From: Neoechinorhynchus agilis | Taxonomy: Eukaryota; Acanthocephala | Reading direction: 5' to 3' | DNA: 35,245 nt | Assembly: GCA_051530055.1 (NCBI GenBank) | Contig: JBMGUZ010000022.1 | Span: 1 to 35,245, forward strand | Shown here: in pieces, positions 9,569 through 18,790 of the stretch | Layout: each line of letters opens with the position of its first letter | Numbering within the stretch: position 1 is the first letter of the stretch | Program-made: the position numbers and the translations under genes | Notes under the pieces: model-generated | Told to the model about the DNA's origin: nothing | The model's database searches: none | What the model saw: the letters and a program-made list of their open reading frames with translations, nothing else

Positions 9569-9850
9569 ATTTTGTTATTTGGATCGCTTGTCAACAACAA
9601 CCGAGAGAGAGATCGCGTTAAAGAGAAGAATGTATACATTTCGTCGACTGATTGAATCAGAGTCATTTTATGGATTCAATCAGTCGACGAAATATATACA
9701 TTCTTCTCTTTAACGCGATCTCTCTCTCGGGTGTTGTTGACAAGCGATCTAAACAACAATGTTAAAACCAGTCAATTTGATTCCGGGATTGTTATTTGGG
9801 TCGTTTGTCAATAACACCCGAGAGAGAGATCGTGTTAAAGAGAAGAATGA
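9569..9850. repeat. Hairpin with 89-bp arms plus a third partial copy
   Basis: Arm 1 (9569-9658) and arm 2 (9673-9761) are near-perfect reverse complements with a 14-nt loop. A third copy (9789-9850) is direct to arm 1 and lacks its last part. Flanking stretches at 9545-9570 and about 9877-9903 are similar direct copies (both end ATTTACTCATT), so the unit is larger than the arms. It lies where the 3' UTR of the 8267-9469 gene would be. Confidence 0.85.
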
Positions 9851-10285
9851 ACAATAATACATATCTAAACACCCAAATGCAATCCTCAATATATTTACTC
9901 ATTCTCAAACAGTTAGCAAACATGACAACCATAATTTCCAAAATACACGAAAACATGTCCTATTTCCTCAACTAAAACGTTTATATGCCTTTAGGATGAA
10001 AATTTGCCTTCAAATAAACATTGATAGATACCAAAAATTTCTATAATTACACTATTTTCATAATACACAATCCTTTTGGATACGACGTCTCCCTAAAAGA
10101 CAGCATTAAAACAGGAGTCGTTCGTTCAAGTAAAGAAATTATGGAGTTAAGAAACATCAATCGCCTTTTACGGTATTGTAAACAGTTATTGATCGCTTTA
10201 AATATCCCTCCAATTAATAAAACCGGCGTTTAGAAGTAAGATTACTAAAATAGAAAAGGCTTAAAAACCATAAGTATTATACTCT
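9851..10285. other. Interval without a supported gene
   Basis: A 70-codon plus-strand frame at 10021-10233 has no ATG start and no motif; it is left as unassigned. A possible acceptor (TATGCCTTTAG) precedes GATG at 9994, but no exon pairing is evident. Confidence 0.3.
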
Positions 10286-10395
10286 CCATCGATAGAAAGT
10301 CCTTCGGGATAATAAAATTACACTTTCGGTGGGAATAATCCCGGTCATTACATATTTTATTTATCCGAAATATTTCGCGAGGTATCCTCGCCTCT
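10286..10395 (-). repeat. Penelope-like element terminal repeat, subfamily B1 (3' side of the ORF)
   Basis: Non-coding tail directly downstream of the PLE frame on the minus strand. It holds most of the hammerhead motif and ends in the block CCCGAAGGA...TATCGATGG (10308-10286). The same block recurs at 15056-15080, 17885-17910, 18027-18056 and 20705-20730, marking the ends of other PLE pieces. Confidence 0.7.
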
Positions 10396-10408
10396 TCAGT
10401 CATCTAAA
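10360..10408 (-). ncRNA. Hammerhead ribozyme motif in the PLE tail
   Basis: Read on the minus strand: stem I strand TTTAGATGA (10408-10400), core CTGAAGA (10399-10393), one extra G, stem II GCGAGG/CCTCGC with loop ATA, then GAA. The four-base palindrome ATAT (stem III) follows, then cleavage base T, then the second stem I strand TCGGATAAA. Stem I pairs except for a tandem G-A/A-G step, a common stable mismatch. The identical motif is at 20605-20653 on the plus strand. Confidence 0.75.
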
Positions 10409-11415
10409 AATAGGTTTTCCATATTACGATTTTTGCTCGAGTGCGTGGGATCGCCAAACCCGAAGTTCAGGGACCAATTACCCGCTCGTGTTTCGTTTTT
10501 TGTTTTTCCATTGATTTTTTTTATATTGATTTTTATCACGTCGCTGGCTGGAAGTTTCAAGCTAAAATTAGCTTTATTTCCCTCCATTGTGTTTAACGCA
10601 GCGATGTGCAAAGCCTCTAAAACCAGGCGCCTTTTTAAGATTTGTTCCTTTTCCAGGAAGTTGGTGCCATTAAAATCAGCGCGATGCTTAAAAGTCTCTT
10701 GATGATTTGAGATTGCCGAAGAATGCTCAAATCGAATGCAAGCTTGCTTATGTTGCGAGACCCTCTTCTTGATGCCCTGCATCGTTTGTCCGATGTAGAC
10801 TTGTTCACAGTGCATTCTATAGATCCCATGAGTCGACTCAGTTTTACTCTTCCTCTTGAATGTGCATCTGAGGGCGATTCCTTTATTGTTATAGAGACGA
10901 GTTCCAGCCTTCTTACTCATAATGGAGTAGATCATTTGATTTGTTTCATCATCATCAATGAAGTTCACTTTTTCGAAGTGGTTGTTGTGTGGATGGTACT
11001 TCCTGCTTTTGATTCCGCGGTCTATAATCCATTTAGGATATCGCCTCATTTTTAGCTCCTGGACTATCCTCTCCCTTCCTTTATTCCACGCCAATCGAGT
11101 GGATGAGATAAGAGAGGCTCTTCGGAAGTATGAAGATACCGCCGAGATTTTATGCCTTATCGGTTGGTGGCTTGACCAGTATCCCCATGGTAGGTTACGA
11201 AAAAGTGAGGTGCTAACTTTGCCTTGTGATGAGCGCTTGACAAGGACGTCCAGGAAGGAGACCTCACCGTCGATGCCCTCTTCATTGACTGTCCACTGCA
11301 TGTGTGAATCTTGACTGTTAAGTTCAGCATTTAGTAAATCTTCGTTGTGGTTTGAATCAGTCAGAATGAATACATCGTCCACATAACGCCACCACCGATT
11401 TACATGACTATTGGT
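10396..11415 (-). mobile_element. Penelope-like element, 5'-truncated: RT end plus GIY-YIG endonuclease
   Basis: The frame opens with NRWWRYVDDVFIL, the RT catalytic YxDD box, so only the last part of the RT (palm end and thumb) remains. Numbering from the GTG codon at 11382: the RT-linked region runs to about residue 140. A Cys/His-poor linker follows, then the GIY-YIG nuclease with GIY at 186-188, YIG at 196-198, KKRVSQHK around 205-212 and the Glu/Asn region LEALHIAALN near 255-264. An RT joined to a C-terminal GIY-YIG domain defines Penelope-like elements, which are neither LTR elements nor LINEs. The frame is uninterrupted to its natural stop. Upstream it ends abruptly at a junction with inverted scraps of the same element. 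The missing 5' part makes this copy non-autonomous. Confidence 0.9.
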
Positions 11416-11620
11416 CTATAGAAACGAGTTCCAGCCCTCTTACTCATACTGGAGTAGATCATCTGATTTGAACGATGCAGGGCATTAAGAAGAGGGTCTC
11501 GCAACATAAGCAAGCTTGCATTCGATTTGAGCATTCTTAGGCAATCTCAAATCATCAAGAGACTTTTAAGCCAAGGTGCTGTTATTCTCACCGAAAGTGT
11601 AATTATACTTTCCATTGCCA
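11416..11620. mobile_element. Rearranged PLE fragments in opposite orientations
   Basis: 11417-11470 (-) copies the segment encoding NQMIYS-MSKKAGTRLY and 11471-11575 (+) copies the segment encoding QGIKKRVSQHKQACIRFEH of the neighbouring element. They are joined head to head. TCACCGAAAGTGTAATTATACTTTCC-type terminal sequence follows at about 11590-11620. Fossil. Confidence 0.75.
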
Positions 11621-13420
11621 AATAGATTCCATAGACACAATTTAGTCAAACTAATCAAGTAAACGTATTAACTTTAAATTAATTTCAATTCCAAATTGCC
11701 TTTAATGGTTACCATCAATTTAGATTTTGGGAATGTATGAAATAAACATGTAAAATTAATAATTATTTTACTTGCAATAATCGACTTTTGATGCACAGAT
11801 CGACGAACTTTTCTGTGATTTCCAAATTGTTTAACCCGTATTACCGTCATTATCCGAATTCGGATATTAAAATAAGAATCCACTGAGAGCTGCCAAACGA
11901 ATAGCTTCTGAAACTTTAAGCCTGCTTTAACAACGTACTCACTTCCTTTCAATATTAGCCATATGACAACTTCATTTGAGCGCAATGACATAATCCTCGA
12001 TTTCCAACAAACTCCATTTCCTGAGCTCAATCACACTTTCTTATCTACAAAGTTTCACCACGTACCTTATTGTCTAGTATAAGTCCAATTTCCTTTTGAC
12101 GAGATAGTAACAGTTAAAAACCTCAGACACTTGCTTGATAAATTAACTCGTAGAGATTAAACCAGAAGCGTAAATTTACCTTCCGTTTTTAATCGTAAAA
12201 TTTAATATCGCAAGTTATTTCACATTAAATCTATTATTAGAGTAGAAACTGATTACATTTTGGGCCAGCAAGGCAATTCTGGGTCCTATCGTATTAAATA
12301 TGTTTTATCACAATCACGACTCAATTTGTTTGATCGCTTTTGAACTATACGTACGTCAGAATTCGTAAATGATTTTCAATCTTTCAATACTCAGTAAGAT
12401 CGACATGCAAATGGATTACTCGAAATCTCTTAGATGCATATCCGTTTATGATGAAGAAAACCGGATCAGCAACCTTTTCTCCAATCACTTACTTTAATCA
12501 AATTCGTCACGTCCTTGAACATTAAATATCGATAGATCCATTCACGTTTAGAATCGAATTTCCACTAAATATTTTCTCAAGTCGATCAAAACCACATTAC
12601 TCTCCACAAGGTTTACAATCAGATGACTGCTCCCTGTATATTTGTTATAAAAAAGACTTCGATTGTTGGATAGATTGCACCAAGCAACCTCATACGTTCT
12701 TTTGAATATTTTAGTTTAAGCTGAGATCGTAAGAAAATAATGGCGACAAATAAAGCGCCAATAGCCATTTTACGAAATTTTATATTCAAATTTTTTGAAT
12801 GCATAACATGGAGGCGTTCGCGATGAAAATTTGAACCATTGATCAAATTACACTCATCGACTTATATCGCGTATCTGTAAAATATATTGCGCAAACTATA
12901 AAAAAAACAATTTTGTATGGAACTTCGAGTATTATTAAAAAAAATAGCATGCTTAATTTACAAACTTAAAAAGTTGGTAGCCATAATATATTTAAGGCAA
13001 TTCCAAGGTTTTCCTCTTCATTTAAATTTAAAATGTCTACAATTCTAAAGCAGCAGCGGCATGGATTTATATTTGAAAGTAGTTGATTTGACTCCTCTGG
13101 AGGATAAACCCACTGTTTGTTTGTCAACAATTTACAATGGAAAATAATTCGAATGCAGGGTTCGTTTTATTAGTACATCCTAGAAACAATTTAGGATAAA
13201 TTGACTTTGGTGCATTTACTCGCTCCTTAGACGCTTATGAACGTATAAGAAATTCGACCAGCGTTTTATTTTCTACGGTATTGTCCAACGATTGATTGTG
13301 GACATAGTCCAAAGCACTTATTGGCTGATCATCAAGCATACGAATTGGATGAGCCAACTGTGGTACCCAACATACGCACAAAGACTGGGTTAGGCAATGA
13401 GTGGAGCATAGTAATTTTGA
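11621..13420. other. Non-coding interval
   Basis: AT-rich. A 118-codon minus-strand frame (11674-12030) lacks an ATG near its start and has no motif, and a 75-codon one (12619-12846) is equally anonymous. No repeat or RNA gene is visible. Confidence 0.4.
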
Positions 13421-13858
13421 TTATGGTTTATGTTGCGACCCTGGACTCGGTGTTGCATGAACAGTAAGGTCCTGTTTATCCTGCGATTGGAAAAGTGATT
13501 TCCAGCTTGTGATTTCATCTCGTAGTTCATCCCTTAGTTGCCCACGGTCGCATTGGTCACATATCTTCTGAAGCTACAGTATCGGCCAAAAAGTTAGCTA
13601 ATTCGCTTTCATATTTACCTGAGTCAGCTCTTGCTGTAGGGCAAATATTGCCTTTTCGCGGTCGGCAACCAATTCTTCTAAATACTCATATCGCAATTTT
13701 TTCCTAGCTCGGCACTCGCGTGCGCTTTGTCGACTTTTTTCTAGTTTGAACGATGTTGCCGTAGTATTGGTTCCATCGAAATGTCCACCAGAGGCATTCA
13801 TCCCAGTGACGCGACCGGCGCGGCACGAATTCGGGTGTTGCTGCTGTTGACTGCTCAT
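13421..13858 (-). CDS. CREBL2-like: CREBL2-type bZIP transcription factor (two exons)
   Basis: Exon 1 is 13858-13619 (80 codons), then a 51-bp intron (13618-13568, GTAAAT...CTTCAG), then exon 2 at 13567-13421. Both junctions are phase 0, giving 128 residues, close to the roughly 120 of vertebrate CREBL2. The stretch SRQSARECRARKKLR (42-56) is the basic region. It and the following YLEELVADREKAI (59-71) match CREBL2 and insect REPTOR-BP almost residue for residue. Exon 2 continues the coiled coil (LRDELRDEI, 91-99) and ends in a short Ser/Pro/Gln tail. The N-terminus is Gln-rich and not conserved. The family works in the nucleus as a dimerising partner of other bZIPs; REPTOR-BP acts under TORC1 starvation signalling in flies. 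Splicing is inferred from consensus sites and the in-phase zipper. Confidence 0.88.
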
Positions 13859-14647
13859 ATTGTAAAAGTAGTTTTGTGTTAAAATACGCGAAGGAAACTT
13901 AACAAGTGCGATGGTGTTAACTATCTCAGGATTTACGAAGATACCTGGCGCGTGATCGTCAGTCCCGTTTCGTTAATTACCCGTACTAATTAAGGCTGCT
14001 GAAGAGGTAGTTCTAAATACACGGATTTTCAATCAAAAGATCGGACTCGGAGCTCAATTCTTTTCACAAAGTTATTGATATTATCAGCGTTCGATGTGCG
14101 ATGTGAGTGTAGGTGTGAGTGAATGCCACTCATCGCAGGGGACTGCACGTATTCAAACTTGTCTGTCTCTCTCAACAACTCAAAGGATTCGGATAATGAG
14201 CACAGGGCGAGATGATGCGTGAAGTGAGTGAAGCGTGTGGCGCGCTGTAAGAAGGGAACTATGCGCCGTTTCTACAACAACAGCAATCGTTGCTCCGCCG
14301 CCGCCGCCGCAGACTGTCGGGCTTCTAAAACTCATAGACAAGAAGTGTTGTCTTTTAGGCAACTTCGTAGAATGAGTGAGCGAATGCGGAACTAAGGTTT
14401 GGTCGCATCATTACAACAATATCCAGGCAAAATTCAAAGTGACCCTGTGAATCCTATCGAGAAACGTGCTTCCTCGGAACTGAAAATGTGCTCGGCGCCA
14501 ACGACACGTATCCATCATAGGTTGTCAAACAACAGTCATTTGTCATTTGAACCGAATTAGACGTGTTCATGGCTTTTCATTCTGACTGCAAATATTTATT
14601 TATCACGTAGCCTCAAACAGTTTTTAGTTCGCATTCACTCAGGGTCT
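13859..14647. other. Upstream region of the CREBL2-like gene
   Basis: Contains a short GCC/CCG trinucleotide run near 14296-14312 and no convincing ORF. Presumably 5' UTR and promoter for the minus-strand gene; no TATA box was identified. Confidence 0.35.
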
Positions 14648-14882
14648 TACGACGTCTTCTTTTGGGCCTCTCGGTTATATTCCTTTTTGCGAGCCTTTCG
14701 GCTGACTTGCACACATCGGAGGCGCTTAGCCGCACTCGAAGGGACAGGGCGAACCCACTTTGGGGCCAATGGGTGATCTCAAACCTGACCCCACCATTTT
14801 CAGCAGCCTCGCACACCCGTGGGACCCAGCGGCCGGTGGCGTTGAACCATCATCGAACGCGCGCATCACTCGGCCACTGGGC
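14648..14882 (-). mobile_element. tRNA-derived SINE, family S1, copy A
   Basis: On the minus strand, A box TGGCCGAGTGA (14876-14866) and B box GGTTCAACGCC (14848-14838) are followed by a GC-rich body of about 190 bp ending GAAGACGTCGTA. The body is nearly identical to 24271-24460 in inverse orientation. GTGGC and GCCAC at the ends of the head can pair like a tRNA acceptor stem. The protein-like frames across it are artefacts of high GC. Confidence 0.8.
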
Positions 14883-14971
14883 CCTACCGCAAATACCTGC
14901 AATCCACTTCAACACATCTACTGCATTGAATCCATACTCTTTTGTTTGTTTACTCTTATCAACCCGCATTT

Positions 14972-15420
14972 TATTCACCATCTCTTTTTATAGCGAATTA
15001 TCAAATAATTGATAATTTTCGGCCCTCGCGTCTTCTTTAGTCTATTACTTGTAAGTCATCGATAGAGAAAATCCTTCGGGTTATTTGAAATATAATTTTG
15101 ATGAGAATACTTCAGAGGTAATAGCATATTTGATTTATTGGCGATATTTCGAAGGAGGTAACCTCGCCTCATAGAGTGAAAAAGCTTGCGAAACAATGAC
15201 TGATGAGGCGAGGTTACCTCCTTCGAAATATCGCCAATAAATCAAATGTGCTATTACCTCTGAAGTATTTTCACCAAAATTATATATTACTTGTAAGTTT
15301 TTAGAAATACTCACATATTTAAAAACTTATAAAAAAACAACAACTTACAAGTCCTACGCAAAGGCCGAAAAATTATCAATTATTTGATAATTCGCTATAA
15401 AAAAGTAAATGATGAACATC
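14972..15420. repeat. Nested palindrome with PLE ends (subfamily B2) at its centre
   Basis: Outer arms (about 14972-15024 and 15363-15420) are reverse complements through GGCCGAAAAATTATCAATTA at the right arm. Inner arms 15090-15172 and 15203-15286 are near-perfect complements of a PLE terminal sequence, with a 30-nt spacer. Between outer and inner arms lie the CATCGATAGAGAAAATCC end block (left) and ACTTGTAAGT words in both orientations. Confidence 0.8.
15200..15232 (+). ncRNA. Hammerhead-like core in PLE subfamily B2
   Basis: Core CTGATGA (15200-15206), an imperfect stem II with GAGG/CCTC around TTA (15210-15220), GAA (15225-15227), palindromic ATAT (15228-15231) and cleavage-site base C15232. 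I could not find a convincing stem I, because the upstream strand is replaced by the inversion spacer. It is probably inactive in this copy. Confidence 0.5.
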
Positions 15421-15821
15421 TTTACAATATTCACCATCTCGCTTACTATGAATGCACTTCATGCCCTTAGCGTTATAAAAAGTCATTGGAAAAAATAGTC
15501 AACGTGGAGCTGTTTAAAATTTATGTGGACGTTAAAAAGTCCAATTCATAAGGTAAATTGATTTTCTATCAGAATAAACAACAAAAATGTCGTTTCTGGA
15601 AGCTATTTCATTCTTAACCCTCTTTCGGACACAAACGAAGTGATCGTACACCGAGTGGTGTGCAAAATGGGAAATGCTGGATTTTTATGGTTGAGTTTGG
15701 TAAAGAGACTAAGAATTATTTATTGCCAATGTTTCATATGGATTACTGCATTCGAAGCTTCGTCGCAGAATTAATTCAAGTTGCCGTTTCTGAGTGAGAC
15801 CGATAAAAAGAAAAGTAGTTA

Positions 15822-16000
15822 TATTGTGTTTAGAAGTCTACACTAGCGGTGAATGGTTTTTCGATTAAAGACGTTGTGCGAACCTCGTCGGGTTCATCAT
15901 CTCAGCTTGTTTGTTAGTAATATGATGAACCCGACGAGGTTCGCAGAACGTTTTTAATCGAAAAAACCATTTACCACGGGTGTAGACTTCTAAACACAAT
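15822..16000. repeat. Head-to-head PLE terminal repeats, subfamily A
   Basis: Arms 15822-15900 and 15922-16000 are near-complementary with a 21-nt spacer. Each runs from the GAACC-CGACGA-GGTTC stem II block near the centre outward to TGTAGACTTCTAAACACAAT at the edges. The ribozyme core is altered in both arms. The same end sequence occurs at 18249-18369 and, with a fuller core, at 34358-34389. Confidence 0.75.
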
Positions 16001-16174
16001 AATTCCAATCACATTCCCCCGGTACCTCCTCACATATTGACAAAAAGAAAAGTGAAAAACCTTCTAATAGTCTTGTTAAAATATATGATTTGAGTTTCAT
16101 CGCATGAATGAAGGAGAGTGTGATTGATTGTCTCAGAAATTCTATAGATGCCTTTTGTACACACCTAATGATTT

Positions 16175-17608
16175 TTATTGTTGCTGGACATTATCGCTAC
16201 TACTTGAGTCTGTCATGTCGGACGAATCCATAGGAGTAACAGAATTGCTACTCTGTTCGGATCCTTCATTTCCAAAACTTGACGTAGAGTACGTTTCGGC
16301 AATTTCATCATGGCTCAAATTAAGTTGAGAGACACATATACTTGAAGATTGCTGTTGTTGTTGCTTACCATCTAAAGCATCCATATCGGCAATGAATGCC
16401 TCAATTTCGCACCGTTTTCGCTTATAGCCCGCCATTTTTTCTCGCATTCCCGGGAGCACTAGGCAATTAAATCGGTAAATTGCTGATGAGGACCATAGAG
16501 ACCGTTTGATCTTGAGCGTTATAATTCCATCTCTTCTACAAAATCGCTCTACTGAAGCATAGCCGAGGAAATAAAGTCTGCTTGACCACAACTTCAAATC
16601 ACGACTGGATATGCTAGTAGCTACATTGGTACTTAAAGAATCTAGAGATAATGGGCAACAACACAGTGCCACTTTAGTAGATTTGATCATGGAGGTCATC
16701 AGGAAGCGTCGAGGGCATTGCTTACCCGGACGTTCAAACGAATATACGTTTACATGTTTAATATTAAACCTTATACGAGCATGGCGTTCACGAATGAGAT
16801 TTCCATTTAGAGCCATAAATTGAGAATTAAATACCTTTAAATTCTCTAGATTTTCTATCGGTTTAAGGTTAATCGTTTTGATATTACTACGGTTCTCATA
16901 AATATCATCCTGTCGATAGGAGGTTGCAGCAAATTTGATTTTTAGGTTAGGATTGATTAAATTTTCCAATGTTTTCAATATCTCGATTCCGAATCCATGC
17001 ATCCAACCCATTGTGTTCACTAACATTGGGAACGGGGCTTGTTCCAAAAGACGTGCAGCAGTCTTAATCAATGATTCACACACCCTGATATAATGATCGA
17101 AGCATTCAAATACATTATCGTAACCAACAAATAACGTAGCCAGAGTATCAAGTTGCGAGCTTCCACCGTTCTCGGTCAGGGAAAACTCATTAAAGTAAAA
17201 CGGACTTCGGACCTCGCTCAATGAAATGTTCCCTGGTGGAGTGAACATGCTCTTACCAGGATCAAGATCTAACACCCGAACACAGGAGAAGTGACTTAAC
17301 AAAGAGTTAGCGGCCAAACGCACAAAAGTCGATTTTCCCATTTGACGATATCCACAAACCATGACACGAAATGACGGATTTAGCAATGCTCCGTAGCATA
17401 TATCGTTTATGATAGCTGAAGCCATTTTCTCGCTGAGAGACAATTCTAGCCATGAACGAGGAACATCAGCCGAGTATTTACTACAACTTATGATCAAATC
17501 AACTGGACACCGATAAGAGCGTATACTTCCTTGAACTGGGCCGTAGGTTACGTTTCGTTGAAGCCGATGGCAGTACATAAAACAAGATCCAGTATTCTGA
17601 TCGGACAA
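16175..17608 (-). CDS. NOL9-like: NOL9/Grc3-type polynucleotide 5'-hydroxyl kinase
   Basis: Walker A GYRQMGKST lies at 86-94 (numbering from codon 17608). DLDPGKSMFTPPGNISL (114-130) corresponds to the D-x-G-Q-x-x-FTPPG-x-ISL box of NOL9/Grc3, with Gln replaced by Lys119. PMLVNTMGWMHGFG (194-207) is the NTMGW motif. The family phosphorylates RNA 5' ends with ATP and works with the Las1 nuclease in nucleolar ITS2 pre-rRNA processing. The C-terminal 90 residues are Ser/Gln-rich. At about 477 codons it is shorter than the roughly 630-700 usual. Codon 17608 is TTG with a stop 9 nt upstream. Translation therefore starts at Met11 (17578), or an upstream exon joins through the acceptor GTCCGATCAG. 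The N-terminal region is then missing or unseen. No internal intron is needed. Confidence 0.87.
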   Translation of the reverse strand: MSDQNTGSCFMYCHRLQRNVTYGPVQGSIRSYRCPVDLIISCSKYSADVPRSWLELSLSEKMASAIINDICYGALLNPSFRVMVCGYRQMGKSTFVRLAANSLLSHFSCVRVLDLDPGKSMFTPPGNISLSEVRSPFYFNEFSLTENGGSSQLDTLATLFVGYDNVFECFDHYIRVCESLIKTAARLLEQAPFPMLVNTMGWMHGFGIEILKTLENLINPNLKIKFAATSYRQDDIYENRSNIKTINLKPIENLENLKVFNSQFMALNGNLIRERHARIRFNIKHVNVYSFERPGKQCPRRFLMTSMIKSTKVALCCCPLSLDSLSTNVATSISSRDLKLWSSRLYFLGYASVERFCRRDGIITLKIKRSLWSSSAIYRFNCLVLPGMREKMAGYKRKRCEIEAFIADMDALDGKQQQQQSSSICVSQLNLSHDEIAETYSTSSFGNEGSEQSSNSVTPMDSSDMTDSSSSDNVQQQ

Positions 17609-17739
17609 TTTTATTCATGGACGCTTTCAAAACCAAGAATAAACGAAAAAAAAACGAATTTCATTGTTTGTGTACAATGTTTACAGCCAGCAACTATGTA
17701 ATAATGTTTTAATGGAACATTAATTAAAATATACTTTCA

Positions 17740-17860
17740 TTTGAAATATTTAGCGACGAGGTGTCATCTAAAAATGAGTTTTACACATTAAGGTTTTATG
17801 CTCGAGTGCGCGAGATCGCCAAACCCGAAGTTCGGCGACTAATTATCCGCTCGAACCCTT
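17740..17860 (-). mobile_element. PLE fossil, subfamily B1 (end of ORF plus tail)
   Basis: 17797-17855 copies the end of the GIY-YIG ORF (the part encoding WSLNFGFGDPTHSS in the 10396-11415 copy), and 17748-17795 is a decayed copy of the hammerhead region. It lies just upstream of the NOL9-like gene. Decayed, clearly older than the other copy. Confidence 0.7.
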
Positions 17861-17872
17861 TCAACAAAAGTG

Positions 17873-18056
17873 CGCCTTGATCAACCCGAAGGATTTTCTC
17901 TATCGATGATTAACCAGCCTTATGGTGAAAACTGCTTAGGAGCTATCCTTCAACTTGTAAAACTAGAGACCAACCAAATATGTTATGACATGGGGAATAT
18001 TTTCACCAAAAGTATACTTTGATTAACCCGAAGGATTTTATCTGCCCATGAATAAT
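17873..18056 (+). repeat. Two direct PLE end blocks
   Basis: TTGATCAACCCGAAGGATTT at 17878-17897 and its near copy at 18020-18039 share the end block that marks B-type PLE termini. Only one base of the 20 differs. The spacing is 142 bp. They look like the tips of two truncated copies or a remnant tandem. Confidence 0.6.
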
Positions 18057-18248
18057 CAAAATGTTGAATTGTGGTGATCATAATCCCACCCACGGATAAA
18101 ACACAACGAGGGGACGCTGAATCCGTCCTTTCGACCGTTACACCAGGACGGCAGCTGAGTGATCCGGAGCGGTGGTGTGAATGATCTTATGGCTTAAAAT
18201 AAAGTTCCCATGGTTTAATTGATTAGAAGTGTTATCTAGAAGTTTTCT

Positions 18249-18369
18249 CCCGATAAAGGATTTTTTCGATTATAGAAGCTTCGAACCTCACCGGGCTCGT
18301 CATCAGTTCTAAAAATCGGGTATGATCAACCCTATGAAGTTCGCAGAAAGTTTTTAATACTTTACCGGG
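18249..18369. repeat. Head-to-head PLE terminal repeats, subfamily A, with minus-strand hammerhead
   Basis: The left arm (18249-18306, -) carries core CTGATGA (18306-18300), one extra C, stem II GAGCC/GGTTC with loop CGGTGA, and GAA. Stem I is GATTTTT/AAAAATC. Stem III is GCTT, which is not palindromic, so cleavage is doubtful. The right arm (18321-18369, +) is a more decayed copy facing away from it. Confidence 0.6.
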
Positions 18370-18453
18370 TCGACATGTTCAACAAAATATGTATTATTCG
18401 GGGGGAGCGAGGGATTTTCTCTAGATGGTTGATCCAAATGCCGATATCGAAAT

Positions 18454-18642
18454 ATGGAGCAATGCGATTGCGAATTGTACAGTGTTTTCCTTTTGCGTAG
18501 TGAGATCGGTGAAGTTTGCAAAATTAGAATTCAAGATTATCCTAAAAAGGCGAGAAAATGCAAACTCGAATTGAAGGAAAAATCATTATTTTTGAGAAAA
18601 TTTAAGTTAAAGGGTCAAAAGGATGCCCTACGCCACTGTTAA
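18454..18642 (+). other. Short ATG-initiated frame, basic, unknown
   Basis: 62 codons with Lys-rich C-terminal half (KKARKCKLELKEKSLFLRKF). It is flanked on both sides by PLE end fragments. No motif. It may be chance or part of an old insertion. Confidence 0.2.
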
Positions 18643-18689
18643 ATTTACAAGAAAATGAACAAATTCAGTATTGATTGTCACAAACTAGC

Positions 18690-18790
18690 ACCGGGTGGGA
18701 ATTGCGAATGATTTTTTCGATTAAAGACGTTCCAATCACATTCCCCGGTACCTCCTCGCACATATCGGCATTTTTAGCACCGGATAAATA
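18690..18790 (+). mobile_element. PLE subfamily A end fragment, fossil
   Basis: CGATTAAAGACGTT followed by CCAATCACATTCCCCGGTAC matches sequence next to the inverted pair at 15861-16025 and, in reverse, 34300-34340. Decayed and short. Confidence 0.5.

Noticed and set aside
9620-9700. Hammerhead-like words (CTGATT..., CGACGAAATATA) at the hairpin loop
   Set aside because: The core CUGANGA is absent; the resemblance comes from the perfect hairpin GTCGACTGATTGAATC and its complement.
10433-11314. Plus-strand frames of 89-118 codons
   Set aside because: They are antisense shadows of the Penelope-like RT/GIY-YIG frame.
14613-15012. Long GC-rich open frames on both strands over SINE copy A, and likewise over copy B at 24190-24617
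   Set aside because: They follow the SINE body exactly, occur on both strands, and result from its high GC content.
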